This document shows positions 24,761 to 38,326 of a stretch of DNA of 64,000 bases, in pieces. The stretch covers positions 5,146,001-5,210,000 of the forward strand of contig NC_058147.1 of NCBI RefSeq assembly GCF_011075055.1, given 5' to 3'. The notes under the pieces are model-generated. The model was given only the letters and a program-made list of their open reading frames with translations, was not told the origin of the DNA and made no database searches. The translations under genes were made by a program, and so were the position numbers. How positions within the stretch are numbered: position 1 is the stretch's first letter; the number at the start of each line of letters is the position of its first letter. This DNA comes from Mangifera indica (lineage: Eukaryota > Streptophyta > Magnoliopsida > Sapindales > Anacardiaceae).

Positions 24761-27700
24761 ACCACCTTAATTATCCTCCCACTAAATCAGATTATTAACT
24801 TTTTAATAATATTTAGTCGATTTAATACAAAACCTAAATAATACGGCGATGAATCACCAACAACGACTTTTATTTGCTTATATTATAGTAATTTACATGT
24901 TCCCGCCTAAGGTTTAACTTTTTGATACTTTTTTACCCTTAATTGATATAAATAATATTTATTTTACTCAAAATCAAGTGTACTTAACACTTTCCCTCAA
25001 AATTAAAATTTTGCTAATAAAATAACAATATTAAAAAGTGAAATTAGAATATTGTCTCTATTATTTTATTTTTTAAAATAATAAAATTATATGTACCTAT
25101 TTTAAATAAATAAATATATATATATACTTATATATGTTATCGTAAGATTGAGTGATTTTTAATTAATAATAAAATAAAATGTAATCATATAATAATATAT
25201 TTAAATACGTAAATATTTATGTATATAAAATGAGTACATATAATATTACTATTTTCAAAATTATCATATAACTTTGAATTAATAAAAATTAAAAACAATA
25301 TCTTAAATATCTAAATTATATAAGAGACGTTTTATTTTAGTTTCTTTTCATCGTCACTTCTTCTTCCTCGCTTTCAATATATAGGAGTGTTTTTGTCACA
25401 AAATCATATATTAGGGGATAAGCTATAATTTTTAAAAATATTATGACTTTTAAAATTTTTGAAATATTATTTTATCCCTAATAATTTTAAAATTGACAAT
25501 TATACTTTTAAAAAATTAAATATAATTCAACAAATTATAAATATAAATAACTATTTGAGTTATATAATAGTTTCAAAATATATAAGATTTGAAAATTTTT
25601 CAAAATCAATTTGATTTGGGATGATAAAATGTTGTTTATACTATTTGGGAGTGAAATGGGTTTTTAGACCAAATCTGAGGTTAAAAAGAAATTATTTAAT
25701 CTATTAATTAATTAATTAATATATATATCATAGTCTTGTAAGTGATGTTATAATTTTCAATAAATAAATAATTTTCCCAATGAGCGAGGTCAACAAATAT
25801 TAATTAACGACGTGGCAAGCTGGAATTGAGTAATGAATAAGCCTTTTATTTTTTTTTTAACCAAAATTAAGTTGACAGAATAATAAAAAGATGGTTGGAA
25901 AAGGGAAGGTTCTCACGCGGTTTCACTCTCCACTTGGCCACCTGTCCCTCTCAACCTGCGTGTTGGATTCCACTAACCTTAAATATGATGCAAAAATGAC
26001 TTCATCACAATTTTCCTACAAAATTTGTCACGAGACCCATGTGCATTTCACGTGATAATTGACTCATCTTGAAAATTTTTTATTATATATATATATATAG
26101 ATGATGGACCATATTATTTGAGGCAAAATCCTCGTGTCTAATTACCAAAAATAGGATATCTAGATATATAAGTTTGAAACTCATCTGTAATATATTAAAA
26201 TTAAAATTTTAATTTATTTAATATAATAATTATAAAATTAATCATTAAATTTAAAATGTTAATCTATTCAGTGTGATTAATCTAATCCTGGAAGGGTGTA
26301 CTTCAAGTAAGATTTACTTGCTGAAAAAACAAAGCAAAATTTAAAGAAAGATTGAGAAATTTGTTGGTGGAGAATGCGGCCACCTAATTAGGACACAGAA
26401 GAGAAGAAGCAAACGGTGGAAAGTTTGATATGTTTGAATTTGCCGTTTTTGTCATTTTCATGGTAGTTTTATGTCACTATAAATAACCTACGTTTTTCTT
26501 ATTTTCACTTTTTCAGGACATCTCGCATGCCTCCCACCTCATCCCTTAATCAATAAATATCAACTACACTTTATCAATACAATGAATTTTTAAATTAGTT
26601 CAATATTAAAACTTAAAATATATATATATGTATATAGGTTTAAATCTCTATCAATTACCAAAGGAAAAAATACAACCGATTCTGTTTTTGCTTTCTTCTA
26701 TTTTTTTGATAAATTTTTTTTTCCAGTAAGTAAAATATATTTCTAGATTTGAGCATCAATAGTGAAATTTAACATTTTTTTTTCCCGTAAATCCTAAAAA
26801 CGGAATCGTAGTGCTGTCAAGTAGAAGATAGTGGTGGGCGGTGAGTAGTGAGGCTGTGGCAACAATCGTGGAATTGGGCGGTGGTGGTGGTTCACCATAT
26901 GTGAATTTGGATTTAATTCTTTTCCTCACCACCTTCTGTAGCAAACTATTTCCGTATCCTGGCCTTCAGTTTTGGCCCAAGTCCATAAAGATTTCATACA
27001 ATTCCTAACTTAATGCAGTGTGCCACGGAGAAAAATCTGTCATGCACGTTTCGTTTATTTGAATAGCGCTAACCATGATGATTCAAATTGTGACTGAGAA
27101 TAGGGAGTTGATAAATGTAGTAAATCATCAAAGTATAAAAAACAGATCAATTATTGTAGTTAAATTATGTATTATATTATATATCAAAACTTTAATTTTA
27201 TATATTATATATCAAATATTGTATTATGTCATATATTATGATAAATTTTTAAAAATGAAATATTAAAATATCAACAAAATAATAAAAATTTAATTGATAT
27301 GGTTTCATTTTAAAAAATATCATAAATATCTTTAAAAATTTAAAATTTCTTTTTATATTTCTATTACATTGTTATTTTTTTTTAAATATATTGATTTATA
27401 TCGATAATATATATTATATTATAAAATATGTATTAATTTAATATATTTTATAATATAAATTATTTTTTATATGCATTATAACATATCTTAACATATATAT
27501 AATATAAAACATAAATAAATGAAAATTCAGCTTATTATACCCCAAATGATCTGTTTTGTCGGGTCAAGGATACTTGAACGAATAGTCTTACGGACTATAT
27601 ATAAATTAAAATTCAACGTTAGAGAGGACAAGTATTAGCTTTCCCTTTAACCCGCCCATAGGCCACTCACTCCAAGACTCTATTTGCTTCCATTGTACTT

Positions 27701-28506
27701 TCAACGTGGAAACCCAGAAGCATCAATAGTTTTTCAAGAAAGTAAGAAATACAGTGATAGGGAGAAAATTCCAAGAGGGGTCAAGTGGGACTGTGACTGA
27801 AATTTGACCAGTTAGTGTCATCAAATCAGAATTGGCCGACACTGATGAGAAAGACTTGACTTCGCACCTTCCCGTAACGAGGAAGACTTTGGTAACCTTG
27901 TGTTCCCCATAAGATAACACGTTACAATTCTTCTGTTTCACCAACCATTCTGCTTATAAATTTACAAACGACTCGACTCTTCTTAATGCAAAAGTAACTC
28001 CAAATCCATGCGATGGTGATATTACTTATTTGGTCAAAGATCTCAATTCAATTTTCGCACGACACTGCAAATATAATTGTATTATTATTTTCTTCTTCTT
28101 TTTCGCTGTCCTTCAACGTCCTTACTGATAAAAGACTTCCGTAAGGAAATGGGATAAGAAACCAATCTTCAAGAGATCCACTTCGGTGACTGAGGATGGT
28201 ACAACAATTTACAATACAACCCCCCAACTAATAAAAGAGCTATGCAAAGGAGCAAAACTGATATTTCCATTTCTGTCGGTGCAAAAAGGCACCTTCAATA
28301 GCTTCCTAAAGCCAAACGACACTGTAATCTCGACCTTTACATCACCACAAATCCCAATAGAGAGAGAGTGCCATATAATATCAACTTCCAGAACTAAACT
28401 AAGCTTTAAACATACTTCAAATATAAAATTAAAAAGGAAAATTTTCCACTTCATATACAGGTTTCCATAGCCATGTGAGTGGGATTTGACTTAAAAGCGC
28501 ACTCCA
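24761..28506. other. AT-rich intergenic region
   Basis: The region contains no recognisable gene. At about 24893 a TTCCCGCCTAAGGTTTAAC and near 25650 a GAGTGAAATGGG...TTTTTAGACC faintly resemble MULE-family ends, but I cannot confirm an element. The stretch 27120-27500 is almost pure AT. A minus-strand open frame at 27723-27944 is unrecognised. Sequence from roughly 28150 to 28506 is the probable 3' UTR of the WD40 gene. Confidence 0.45.
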
Positions 28507-31500
28507 CTAGAATATGGAGTCCAAATATTGATTGTAGTGTTTTCTGTTGAACTCCAACAAGCTGCCATAAGTACGGTCAGCAATGCCAACAAATAGAGCT
28601 TCCGCATCTGGGCTGAAGGCTATTCCAGCTATCTCCCCAAATAGATCAATCTCCTGACATTTGGCATACCCAGACCCAGCATCAACTATATGAACAAAGT
28701 CTGCAGGTTCTGCCATAGCCAGAAACCGGCCATCAGAGGTAAACTTCAGAGCTCTAATAGCCCCCATATTTCCCTTCAATACAGCCAAAGACTGGGAAAG
28801 GTTTCTTATGTCCCACAGCCTGCAAGTAGTGTCTTGATTACCAGTAGCCAAAATTCTGCCATCTGGATGCCAAGCTGAAGCAAATGAGTAGTCCAGGTGT
28901 CCTTTAAGGTTCCCAGTGACTTTCCCAGTCTGGGCATCAGCTAATAAACACTCCGTGCAGTCCCCCAAGACTGCAAACAACTTGCCATCTGGACTAACAG
29001 AAGTATTCTGGAAGCAAACCATCACGAAATTTGATTAGCGTGTAAGAAATGAGGGAACCATTGGACATCCAATTCCTAGAGAGAATTTACAAAGAACAAA
29101 CTTACATTAACAGACCAATCAAATGAGAAGCAATTAAGGCAGACAAAGTTTTCAGCATCAAACATTCTAACTTGAGCATCATTGTTTGCGGTCATGACCC
29201 TCAATAAGCCACTATAAAGAAAAGGTATAGCTCAGTGTTAAAAGGAATAATTTTACCTCTTATCCAAAAGATAAAAAAGATATCTTAAAAGGTCTGGTAA
29301 AGCAAGTATTGATGAGAGTTACTAACTTAGGGCCACGGTAAACATCTACATTATTGGTGATGGCATTTTCATCTGCTGTTAGTTTTGTGCAGAATGCAAC
29401 CCCAGGTTGATCCAAATACTGCCAAGAACATAAAAGTAAATATGAGATGCTGAATACAGCAATTTTTTAGTTCATACTGGTTTTGACACATGCAATACTT
29501 AGACATGTGCTTACCTTGCAAATAAGTTCCCCCTGAAAACCACCAGCTACCAATAAATTTTCTTCAACTGCCATGGTACATATCTGTACTCTGTTTAGAG
29601 GCTGAGCCAGCAGTCTAGAGCGTCTCTGCAAAATAAAAATCAGTTCAGAGCATTTCAAACAGTAAATAAGTCTCAACCTTCATCAACCAAGAAACTACTT
29701 ACCAAGGTTGGAACAATTGGCTTGACCATGTTCAGCACTTCTGTGCCCTTTTGGAGCAAAGAAGACCAGTGCATTGCAGAATAATTCTGCATAAGATACA
29801 CGTCATGCTTTGATGTTGCCCATAACAAATTCCTCAACTGCACAGAAGAAGACAAACACATCAATAACAGCCATAAACATCACTGGATAGCATATAATAA
29901 TAAAAAATGAATTCACCTAAAACTAGATAGGAGCTCTAGTATTAATGTATCACCCAAGCTGGTCAGTCTTTTCTTGGGCAATAGAAATTAAAGGAAAAAA
30001 ATGTTGGCCACAATTATCCTCACACTTGGGAGTTCAAGTGCAGTAAAGAGGTAGACTAAGCATTGTTTGTGGGACAAATCACTAACTTCTTAATAAGTTA
30101 ATGGTTAGACATCTTAATACTGTAGGTTACTAAATTGTACATTATTCCATATATTAGAATCACAACATTCATAAACTGTTAATAACAATAAGGTATGCAT
30201 TGCAACCAAGATACATTAACATGATATGGATGAATTAACACTCATGCATAATAAATATCAGAAAATCTAATGAGTTAGCTTCAATTGTATCAAATATATA
30301 AAACTTCAGCATGGAAAATGAATGCAAAATGAGTATGAATTAGGCCCCTCATGAGCATGACACATAGACGCTAAACTACAGAAATTGCCAAAGAGGCCAG
30401 TCAAATACTCAAATATTTTCCTATCATACCATATAAACAATGTATCCTTATGGTGCCAGCTGCTCAGATATAACTCCGCCATGCTTTATAGGCTGAAATT
30501 AGAGAAAGATTGCAGTCCTAAATGCCACAAAGGTTAAATCCATATAATTATAGTTAACAGACAATTAGAAGCAATCAGATCAATCTACATATCATCACAA
30601 AGCAAAGATAATTTACATCATACAAAAGATAACAACCATTCACATTTTAAGATAAAACAGAGTTGGTAAATATGTCAATAAGAGCATTAACAAGTAGCAC
30701 AGTGTCAACAGAAGACTCTGGCTGGCTGATCAAAAAAATTGAAGATATCAGAATCACAAAAAATTATAGGAGTCATGGTCAAGCACTTGCCCATCTAAAA
30801 GATCATCCAACCTCATCATTTTTAACCCTTTACACCAGAAGTCCAAAATTTTAACAGTTAACAAACAAATTAAAAAACCTAAATAAATAGATTTCATACT
30901 GTGATTTCAAATCATCTACAAGGGCTATCTCACTAGTGATGAATTGTAAGCTTTATCCAGATATAAACATATTGTTTGTAATGTCCATGCATTTGCATAC
31001 GTGTGAGTATTTTCAATATGGTATCTAGGCCTAACCTCGTTTAAAGATATAAAAGATTGTTCGAAAAAAGCTATATTACAATTAAACTATCTCATAGGAT
31101 CAGATAAGATCATCTTCCAAAATGCCAAGCCATGCACAGCAATGATGCGTTGATACCTGTAACTTGTCATTTAATCATTTGTCTGTTAAAAATTATGCCA
31201 TGAGAAATATTAGGTCATCTAATTTCATTTCCACTATGAACTGTTACCAAATGCGTGTATTAAGTAACTTCCATTCATAAAACCTGAAAAAGAGGGACTG
31301 AGTGAATATCAAACCCAATCATATTACTTCAGTGGGCCACTTTGCGTTCACGGATATTAAAAAAAATAAAGATCCAGAAATGGTGGATCAGAATAGTTGG
31401 AAAAGGGGTGTTCAAGAACCTGCCAAAACATAATTTGGTTCTAAACTATCCCATGAGGATACTTTCAAAAAGAGAAAATTTCTTTTATTATCATAAAAGG

Positions 31501-33011
31501 ATTCCTTAGATCAAAGGAAAAATAGATCCCAAAAGACAAATCATAATAAATAGAAGACTTATTTCATGGATAAAAAACATAGTGTTACACGATAATCTTG
31601 AAAACAATTATCGATTAATAGCACATTTTGGATTTTTTAACCACAATTTTTTGACAAATCAACAACTTAAATCAAGGATAGATTATATCACCAGCTTGTA
31701 GATCTGCACAAAAGGAGTAATGATGGACTCACTGGACCATAGTTTAAATCTGAAGCATTCTTTGAAACTTAAATTAGCTGAAGGTAAAATTAGTTATATC
31801 TCTAAGCAAATAATATGTTCATTGAAACCTAATGTAAAAGCAAGCTCCATACCTTCTAATGAATGGTTGAGGCACAAAGCTAGTATCATACACAATAATT
31901 TCCATAAAGAATTATAAAATATTCACAAGACCTGCAAAACTTATACAGACTAGTATGATATGCATATAAACAGAGTTCAAAACAAATTCAAAAGTCGGAC
32001 TATTCATAATTCTAGAACCCAAACCAAACTCTTCAATATGACTAAATCTTTATGCAGTGATACAATGGATGCAATTTACAATTTATGGAATGCATGTCAT
32101 TAATCAATTTATGCAAGGCAACATTAAAAATTACTATGGTAAACAATGATAAGGATTTGTAACAAATAGGAAAACCAAAAGCACAAGGGTAATATGAATT
32201 TCCACACTTCACCACAAATGACGACGCAAGAAAATAGGAAAAATAAAAATGAAATCAAAGTAGTGCAATGACTGCGTCCTAAACCGAAATTATTGTGTTT
32301 AAAAAAGGATGAACAATCAAATAAATGAGAGAGATGACCACAGTCTCTACCTGAAAATGCACAATTGTTGTCTTGACAATTCTTGTATTGAACTGAAAGT
32401 CATAGAAGGTCTTTCCCTTCTCTACTTCCAAGCACTCCTGTCAACGTAACATGTTTAGCAAACAATTGTCGAAAGAGATTCGTGTTCTGGGCTATCACAA
32501 TCGTTTCGGATATTTTAGTTTACTTTTTAGCATTAACCAACCCATAATGTAAACAGAAAATACGAAAAACAAATAAAAACAATTTATCAAGGCAGAGACA
32601 AACTAACCTTCTGAAGCTCTGCACGTGAACGGGAAAGGTTCTCGTAATTCCTGTACTGCTTCAGTCTGGTCTCACGGTACCTATCTCTGGAAAACTTCAT
32701 CCTCTCCCAAGGTATTCCTTGTATATCTTTTCCATTTCTTGCTTCTAAAGCAGACGTATCAGTCTTTGACTTACTCTGTTTATGCCAACGAAAAAATATA
32801 TATCATTTATAATGATTTCGTAACACAAAATTGTGAAAAAGCTGCACAATATCGATGAAACTACCGTTTCAAAGTCTGAGTCAAAGGACTCGGAACTATT
32901 GTCCCTAGGAGACTCAACATCACCAAAAGGGTCATCATTATCAAAACCAGCAGCGTCGTAGTAATCGTCTGCGTAGTCGAGATAGTCGTTGTTAAAGTGG
33001 AATTGTTCCAT
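28507..33011 (-). CDS. WD40-repeat protein
   Basis: A WD40 beta-propeller protein resembling the plant proteins annotated as similar to yeast WD-repeat protein C2A9.03; its molecular role is not established. Eight coding exons join in phase: 33011-32865, 32775-32608, 32437-32351, 29837-29703, 29625-29515, 29418-29327, 29211-29106 and 29007-28507. The product is 448 aa. The N-terminus (about 1-60) is acidic and rich in Asp, Ser and Tyr. It is followed by IPWERMKFSRDRYRETRLKQY, a basic conserved block. WD-type blades are clearest in the last exon: GHLDYSFASAWHPDGRILA with TTCRLWDIRN, then GAIRALKFTSDGRFLA, and IAGIAFSPDAEALFVG. ATG 33011 is chosen as the first Met of the acidic start. Intron 3 is 2.5 kb, far longer than the others. 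Confidence 0.92.
29838..32350 (-). other. Long intron 3 of the WD40 gene
   Basis: This 2513-bp intron separates the N-terminal exons from the propeller exons. It is AT-rich. I found no nested gene, no MULE-type termini and no LTR pair. Only short unrecognised open frames occur, such as one of 65 codons from 31720. Confidence 0.6.
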
Positions 33012-33900
33012 TATCCTACACAATTAAACTAAAATTTATTATTTAAAACAATAACAGAGCCTAAATTATACGAACACACGAGACTTAAACGAGAACTAAG
33101 TAAGTACACTTTACAGATGAACGAACATTTACTTCAACACAGACACAGAATAACAAATTTAAAGGAAAAAAGATTTTAAAACATCTCTATGTCAGTCTAA
33201 TTTAAACATGTAACAAAAAGTATGAAATTATTCAGCAAGTAAATCAGAAACTCAAAAAATAGCACAAGCAAAGGAAGTAATACCCCCTAATTTCGGTAGA
33301 GTGACTGATCTCCAAGCCGAGAGCGGTGAACCACAACAGAGAGCGAAGAGTAATAAATTTCTGAGCAATTTACCGGGAAACAAACAGAAAAGGTGTTTCT
33401 ATTCCACTACAACAGAGTTAAGCGAGGTTCGCATTTGTTTTGAAACAAAAGATTTTATTGTGAAGACAGATATGAAGTATCTAGACACAAGACAACTAAC
33501 CTTTCTCTATAACAGCGAGAAATTTTGAAGCTGGACGTCCTTCTTATAATGGGGAATGTGCGACTGGAGTAGCAACGTATAAAGAGTATGACAAGCGGGG
33601 TCCACCAAGGTCGTTGGGTCCCGCAAACAAGGAAAAAGAAGTATTCCGTGTGCTCGTGGGGTCTACACCCAACTGCTTCGCTTTTACCGGGTGCTACTCC
33701 TTGACACTCTTCACGGATAAGCGTCAGTATGACGGTGGAACGACTATAAAGGGTACTAGGGACAGTTAAAACGACCTATTAGATTCACCGTTTCAAAACA
33801 GAACAAGGAATATTGGCTATTTAAGAAACGGGGCCACGGGGCAGCTCAGCCGCTCTCCGAAATAACACTAGTCCCCCAGCTAAGAATGCGATATGGTTAT
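33012..33900 (-). promoter_or_regulatory. Leader and proximal promoter of the WD40 gene
   Basis: A possible leader intron runs from 33500 (AGAAAG before GTTAGT on the minus strand) to 33016 (ATTGTGTAG just before the start codon). A TATA-like TTTATAC lies near 33578. The segment above 33540 is less AT-rich than flanking DNA, as expected for a promoter. Splice and start assignments are tentative. Confidence 0.35.
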
Positions 33901-33901
33901 T

Positions 33902-34154
33902 CCACGTGGTTGGCTCAGAGCGATTGTTAAAGAAGATGGCAGCTATTGGTTCCACCACGTGGCTGCGTCCTTCTAGTCTTAATGCCAAATGGTACTTATC
34001 GCATTTGACGGCATCACCGCATCAAAGTACAAAAATTTCTTGTTAGTCTAACCATGGTTAGTTAAATGGGTTGGTGGACGGCTCTCATCTCCCACTTCGT
34101 TGTACTCTTTGGGCTTTTGGTCGATTAACAGGGGACCCATAAGAGTCCACGTGT
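33902..34154 (-). promoter_or_regulatory. Cluster of three CACGTG G-boxes upstream of the WD40 gene
   Basis: CCACGTGG occurs at 33902-33909 and 33955-33962, and CCACGTGT at 34147-34154. G-boxes bind bZIP and bHLH factors, and the ACGTGG(C/T) core is that of ABA-response elements. They lie roughly 350-600 bases upstream of the presumed WD40 transcription start. Function is inferred from the motif only. Confidence 0.45.
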
Positions 34155-34213
34155 GAGGTCCTCAAATTATAACCTTCTAACGGGTTAGGCCTCGTAGACG
34201 TTGCCCATGAGAG

Positions 34214-34234
34214 TTATATATATATATATATATG
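34214..34234. repeat. (TA)n microsatellite
   Basis: An uninterrupted TA run directly abuts the left end of the MULE element that starts at 34238, and probably formed part of its target site. Confidence 0.85.
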
Positions 34235-34237
34235 TTA

Positions 34238-35111
34238 GGCCAAAAATCTTATACCGGCCTATGCAGCAAAATCATAAACTCTTATCTTTTAATTTCAAAA
34301 AATTTAAATATGTAGTGATAAACTAAAATTTATTAAAATTTTTAAATAAAATTAAAGATAAAATTATTATTTAACAATATTTAAAAAATAAAAGTTTACA
34401 TCATTTTATTCTCTTAATTAAGCAAATTAATATATTTTTTTTAAATTAAGTTTTGAAAAATAACATTTTTTTTTTATATTTAGGGTTTTAAATTTTATCG
34501 ACGAATTTTCAATTAATGACGATCAATCTCTCTCCTTCCCTGTGTCATCTTTCTCTTCAATACTTTTTCTTCGATCAACAACATCTAAATTCAACAAAAT
34601 TTAAACTAAGAATCGAAACTCTTCATCTAGATCTTTATCATCCAAACAAAGTAGCTTTGTCTAGACTGTCATCATTGTCTCGACAAAACCGATTTGTTTG
34701 GATAATGAAGATCCAAACAAAAAATTTTTACTCTTCATCTAGAGTTTGTTGAAATTAGACATTGTTAGTAGAAGAGAAAGTATCAAAGAGAGAGACAACA
34801 CCGAGAGGGAGAGAGATCAGTAGTCATTCACCAAAAATTCGTATGTAAAATTTGAAAACCTAGAATGGGGAAAAATGTGATTTTTCAAAATTTAATTTTA
34901 GAATAAAATTGTTAGTGTTTCAAATCAAGAGAGTAAAATGAGATTAACTTTTATTTTTTAAATATTTTTATTAAATAATGATTTTATCTTTTAACTCTAA
35001 CTAAAAATTTTAATAAATTTTAATTCATAAATGAATGTTTGAATTTTTTAAACCCACAAGATAAAAGTGTGAACTTTCCCTCTACCTTGGATGAGAATAA
35101 GTCTTTTGGCA
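34238..35111. mobile_element. Foldback MULE-type MITE, copy 5
   Basis: The left end GGCCAAAAATCTTATACC mirrors the right end GGATGAGAATAAGTCTTTTGGC(A). The arms share AAAATTTATTAAAATTTT-like sequence, and the interior has mirrored TCTTCATC/GATGAAGA-type stretches around 34530-34760. The flanks TATATGTTA (34229-34237) and CATATGTAA are only approximately alike. The last base of the terminus is changed from C to A. It is directly adjoined by copy 6. Confidence 0.72.
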
Positions 35112-35120
35112 TATGTAAAA

Positions 35121-35794
35121 GGCCAAAGAACTTATTTCCACTCAAAATATGTTGTTTTCTCAAATTTTTTTCTGTTAATTTTGAAAATCTCATTTACCTT
35201 CTCATGACCGTTTAAATATGTTAGTTATAGGAGTAAAATTATCATTTTATATTTAATATTAAAAATAAATTTAAATTTGATTTTATTTTCTCCCCTAAAC
35301 CCTAACAACTAACAGTTTTCCTTAAACCCAAGATTTCAAAAACTGTATTTTCTTCATAGGGTTTTCAAACTTTCAGATCTAATTTTTTCTACGACAATCA
35401 ACAATTTCTAGGCACCGTTTTTTCCTCTCCGACCCATCCTCTTTTCGATTATGCTCCTTTCAATGTCGTGAGACATGATCGTGACGAAGACGCTTCACAG
35501 GGTTAGAAGGAGCACAGTCGAAAAGAAGGACATACCGGAGAGAAAGAGACAGTGTTTGAAGATCATCAGTTTTTGTTGAAAAAATTAAATCTAAAAATTT
35601 GAAAATCTTAGGGAGAAAATATAGTTTTTAAAAACTTAGGTTGAAAAACTTATTAATCTTTAGAGTTTAAAGGAGAATAATAATATAATTAATAGATTTA
35701 ATTAATTTTAACTATTTATAAATAAATAGGTGAATTAACGAAATAAAACTTAAAAAATCAACGTCCGTTAGGGGGTGGGGGAAGTCCTTTGGCC
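35121..35794. mobile_element. Foldback MULE-type MITE, copy 6
   Basis: The 674-bp element begins GGCCAAAGAACTTATTTCCA and ends GGGGGAAGTCCTTTGGCC. It is flanked by a perfect 9-bp duplication, TATGTAAAA, at 35112-35120 and 35795-35803. The arms include CCCTAAACCCTAACAACTAA and its mirror region near 35595-35680. The left duplication starts at the first base after copy 5, so this copy inserted at the very edge of that element. Confidence 0.85.
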
Positions 35795-35803
35795 TATGTA
35801 AAA

Positions 35804-36857
35804 TATATATCCTATCAAAAGTTAGTGCAAACTAGCACTGATACTTATGCCGTTTATTATATTATTTGGGTGAAACAGTAGAAAGACAAGGTAAAAGTTA
35901 TTTTCAACGGAAGAAACGGCAGAAAGAGAGAAACAATATCGTCAGACGGGCCCATCTCATCTCACTTGAAGTTGAAGCAACGTTGATGCTGATCCAAAAA
36001 GATTGTCCCACATTCTTCAGAATTATATTCTCATTCAAATTCATTTAAGTTTCATTTTACATTTATCAAGACAAGATTATTATAATAATCTGATATTCTT
36101 CAATAAAAAGAGAGATAAAAAAATTTATTTCCCACCTGTATTTTCCCGGATTATAAATGACATTTTCTATTTTCATTGAAATTTTCTCTTTTTTTAATTA
36201 CAAAAGGCTTTTAGGTAACACCAAACTTCACTGAAACACCATTGGGTGCAATTAGATTGGGCATATCCTCTTGCCTTTGGAATATTTATCATGCAGGTAC
36301 GGTATGGACCCATAAATAAGATTATCCCTTGATCGAGAATTTACAACCCTATTATTCATTATGGATAATGTTATGTTAACTTTTGAAATGGTAGGTAAGG
36401 TAGGGTTAAACACTTTTTATCAACTAAATAATTTTTTATTATAATTAATTATTCATTTCAGGGCTCACATGTCAACAAAGCGATAATGAAAGAAAATATT
36501 TGTATTAATATAACCTTATTAGTGATGTTTCAGGAAAATCAGAGTTTTACTTTGAATAATAGGCTTATATTCCTTCCTTTTTCAATCAAAAGACTGTTTC
36601 CTTTATCAATATAATATTTTGTCGTTACTTTGGACCTAACCCCAGAACGTGTCCTGTCCCAATTCCTGTACCATAAAATCTTTCTGATTCAAATTATAAA
36701 TTATTTGAACAACAGATTACTTGGTGTGATGTTATTGATATTTTATGGCCGACCAAGTTAGTTTTAAGCCAAGTATTTAACGAAGATAACATTATCAACT
36801 TAACTATAATTAAATAGCTGATCGTCTTCAGCAGATGAAGAAACCAACTCCGTACCA
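35804..36857. other. Intergenic region without recognisable genes
   Basis: A 60-codon open frame from about 35866, rich in Arg and Lys, is unrecognised and not called. No other structure is seen. Confidence 0.45.
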
Positions 36858-37552
36858 GTTTTTATTTTTTAATTTTAAAAATCTTATTTACTTATTTATA
36901 AACTATTAAAATTAACAAAACTTTAACTCATTAAAATTTTATTTATTTTTTTCTCTTAAATTCTAAAAACTAACTATTTCATCATTAGATTAAATTTTAA
37001 AAAATGACATTTTTTTCTTTTAATGTTTAGTTTTCAAATTCCGATGTCATTATTGGGGGTCTTTCCCTCTCAACTCTTCCTCTTCCTTTAACAATTTTTC
37101 TTCTTTCACCTAAACCTCCAACCAACGTGTTTGAAGTTGGAAAGATGAAAGAAGAAGATGGGAAGACAATCATCTTAATAGACAAAGAGTTTTGTTTTCC
37201 TTGTTTAGAACGTGTCTATCATAGGTCCAAGTGAGAAGAGAGTGAAAACATCAAGAGAGAGAGAGACCGCCAACAATAACTTCAGAAGTAATGCCAAAGT
37301 TTTAAAACTAAACTTTAGAAGAAAAATGTTATTTTTTTAAAACTTAATATAGAAGAAAAATAATTAATTTTTAAGGTTTAAAAGAAAAAAAAATAAAATT
37401 TAAATTTATTTTTAATATTACATATGAAATAATAATTTTAACCTTAAAATTAATAAATTTAATTATCTATAGATGGGTAAATAAGATTTTCAAAGTTAAA
37501 AGATAAGAATTTAAGAAAACAAGATACTTTGATTAGAAAAAGTCCTTTGGCC
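36858..37552. mobile_element. Foldback MULE-type MITE, copy 7, left-truncated
   Basis: The right terminus is intact (AGAAAAAGTCCTTTGGCC, ending 37552). The left arm begins at TTTTAATTTTAAAAATCTTATTTACTT, which mirrors sequence about 60 bases in from the right end, so the left terminus is missing. The interior has the mirrored CTTCCTCTTCC and GAAGAAGATGGGAAG stretches. No target duplication can be scored. Confidence 0.65.
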
Positions 37553-38326
37553 TTGTTTCTAACTTGAAATTGAGGGGGTTTCTTGAATGAATGTGCATTT
37601 GAAACTAACGGAACTTTAGCCTGGAGGGGTGATGGTGTGGTCAATAAGCCCAATCTTGTTTCAGAAGATAGTAATAAAACAAATAAATAGGAGAGTTTCC
37701 TATTGCAAAGCCCGTTCTCCCATTTTCATTGTTATGACCCTTCATGCATAAACGCATCCATTTTGTCAGTACTAAGTTGAAGATGTTCTCACTTGTCAAT
37801 TTATGCAAGATTTTGGTTTGACAGTTGCAAATTATATTGATCGAAAAGCTTAGACTTCAAAATGTAAACTGGTTTCTATTATAAAGGAGTCATCTTTGGT
37901 TTGGAAGTTGAGCACGATGATCAAGCATTTTCATAATAACAATTGATAGGCGATGACACATAAAAAAGGTTAGGCCAGCCATGCCATAATTTAAACTCCT
38001 GTTTTTTGACACAACCCATAAAGTATGACTTGTTATTATAATAGGTTATGCCAAGCCGTAGGGTAAGGGTCCACAGGGTAGCCATTAAAAAATATTAAAA
38101 AATAAAAAATAATTAAATATTAATTAAAATTTTAAAAAATCATAATTTGATGGTTGGTTCCAACACACATTGACTGCCCTGCTAAAGGCCTACAAAGGCA
38201 CGACCTAAAGGGTCGTAGGTTGTGTTATAAACTTTTCAATCCTTGCCTACTAGGCCCTTGATTGACTCTAGCACGACTCACTTCCCATCTCTAGGTGGCA
38301 TCATACGGTCAAGTAGGAGACAGAGG
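37553..38326. other. Intergenic DNA with a degenerate GGCC-rich repeat
   Basis: From about 37965 to 38285 the sequence has GGCCAGCCATGCC, ATGCCAAGCCG, GCACGACC and TAGCACGACTC around an AT-rich core, like the repeat at 13375-13710. No gene is seen. Confidence 0.35.

Noticed and set aside
27723..27944. A minus-strand 73-codon frame in front of the WD40 gene's 3' end
   Set aside because: Unrecognised translation, no exon neighbours and no repeat relationship that would support a gene.
31420..31700. A possible organelle-DNA insertion in the WD40 intron 3
   Set aside because: The text looked slightly less random than its surroundings but matches no organelle gene I can recognise.
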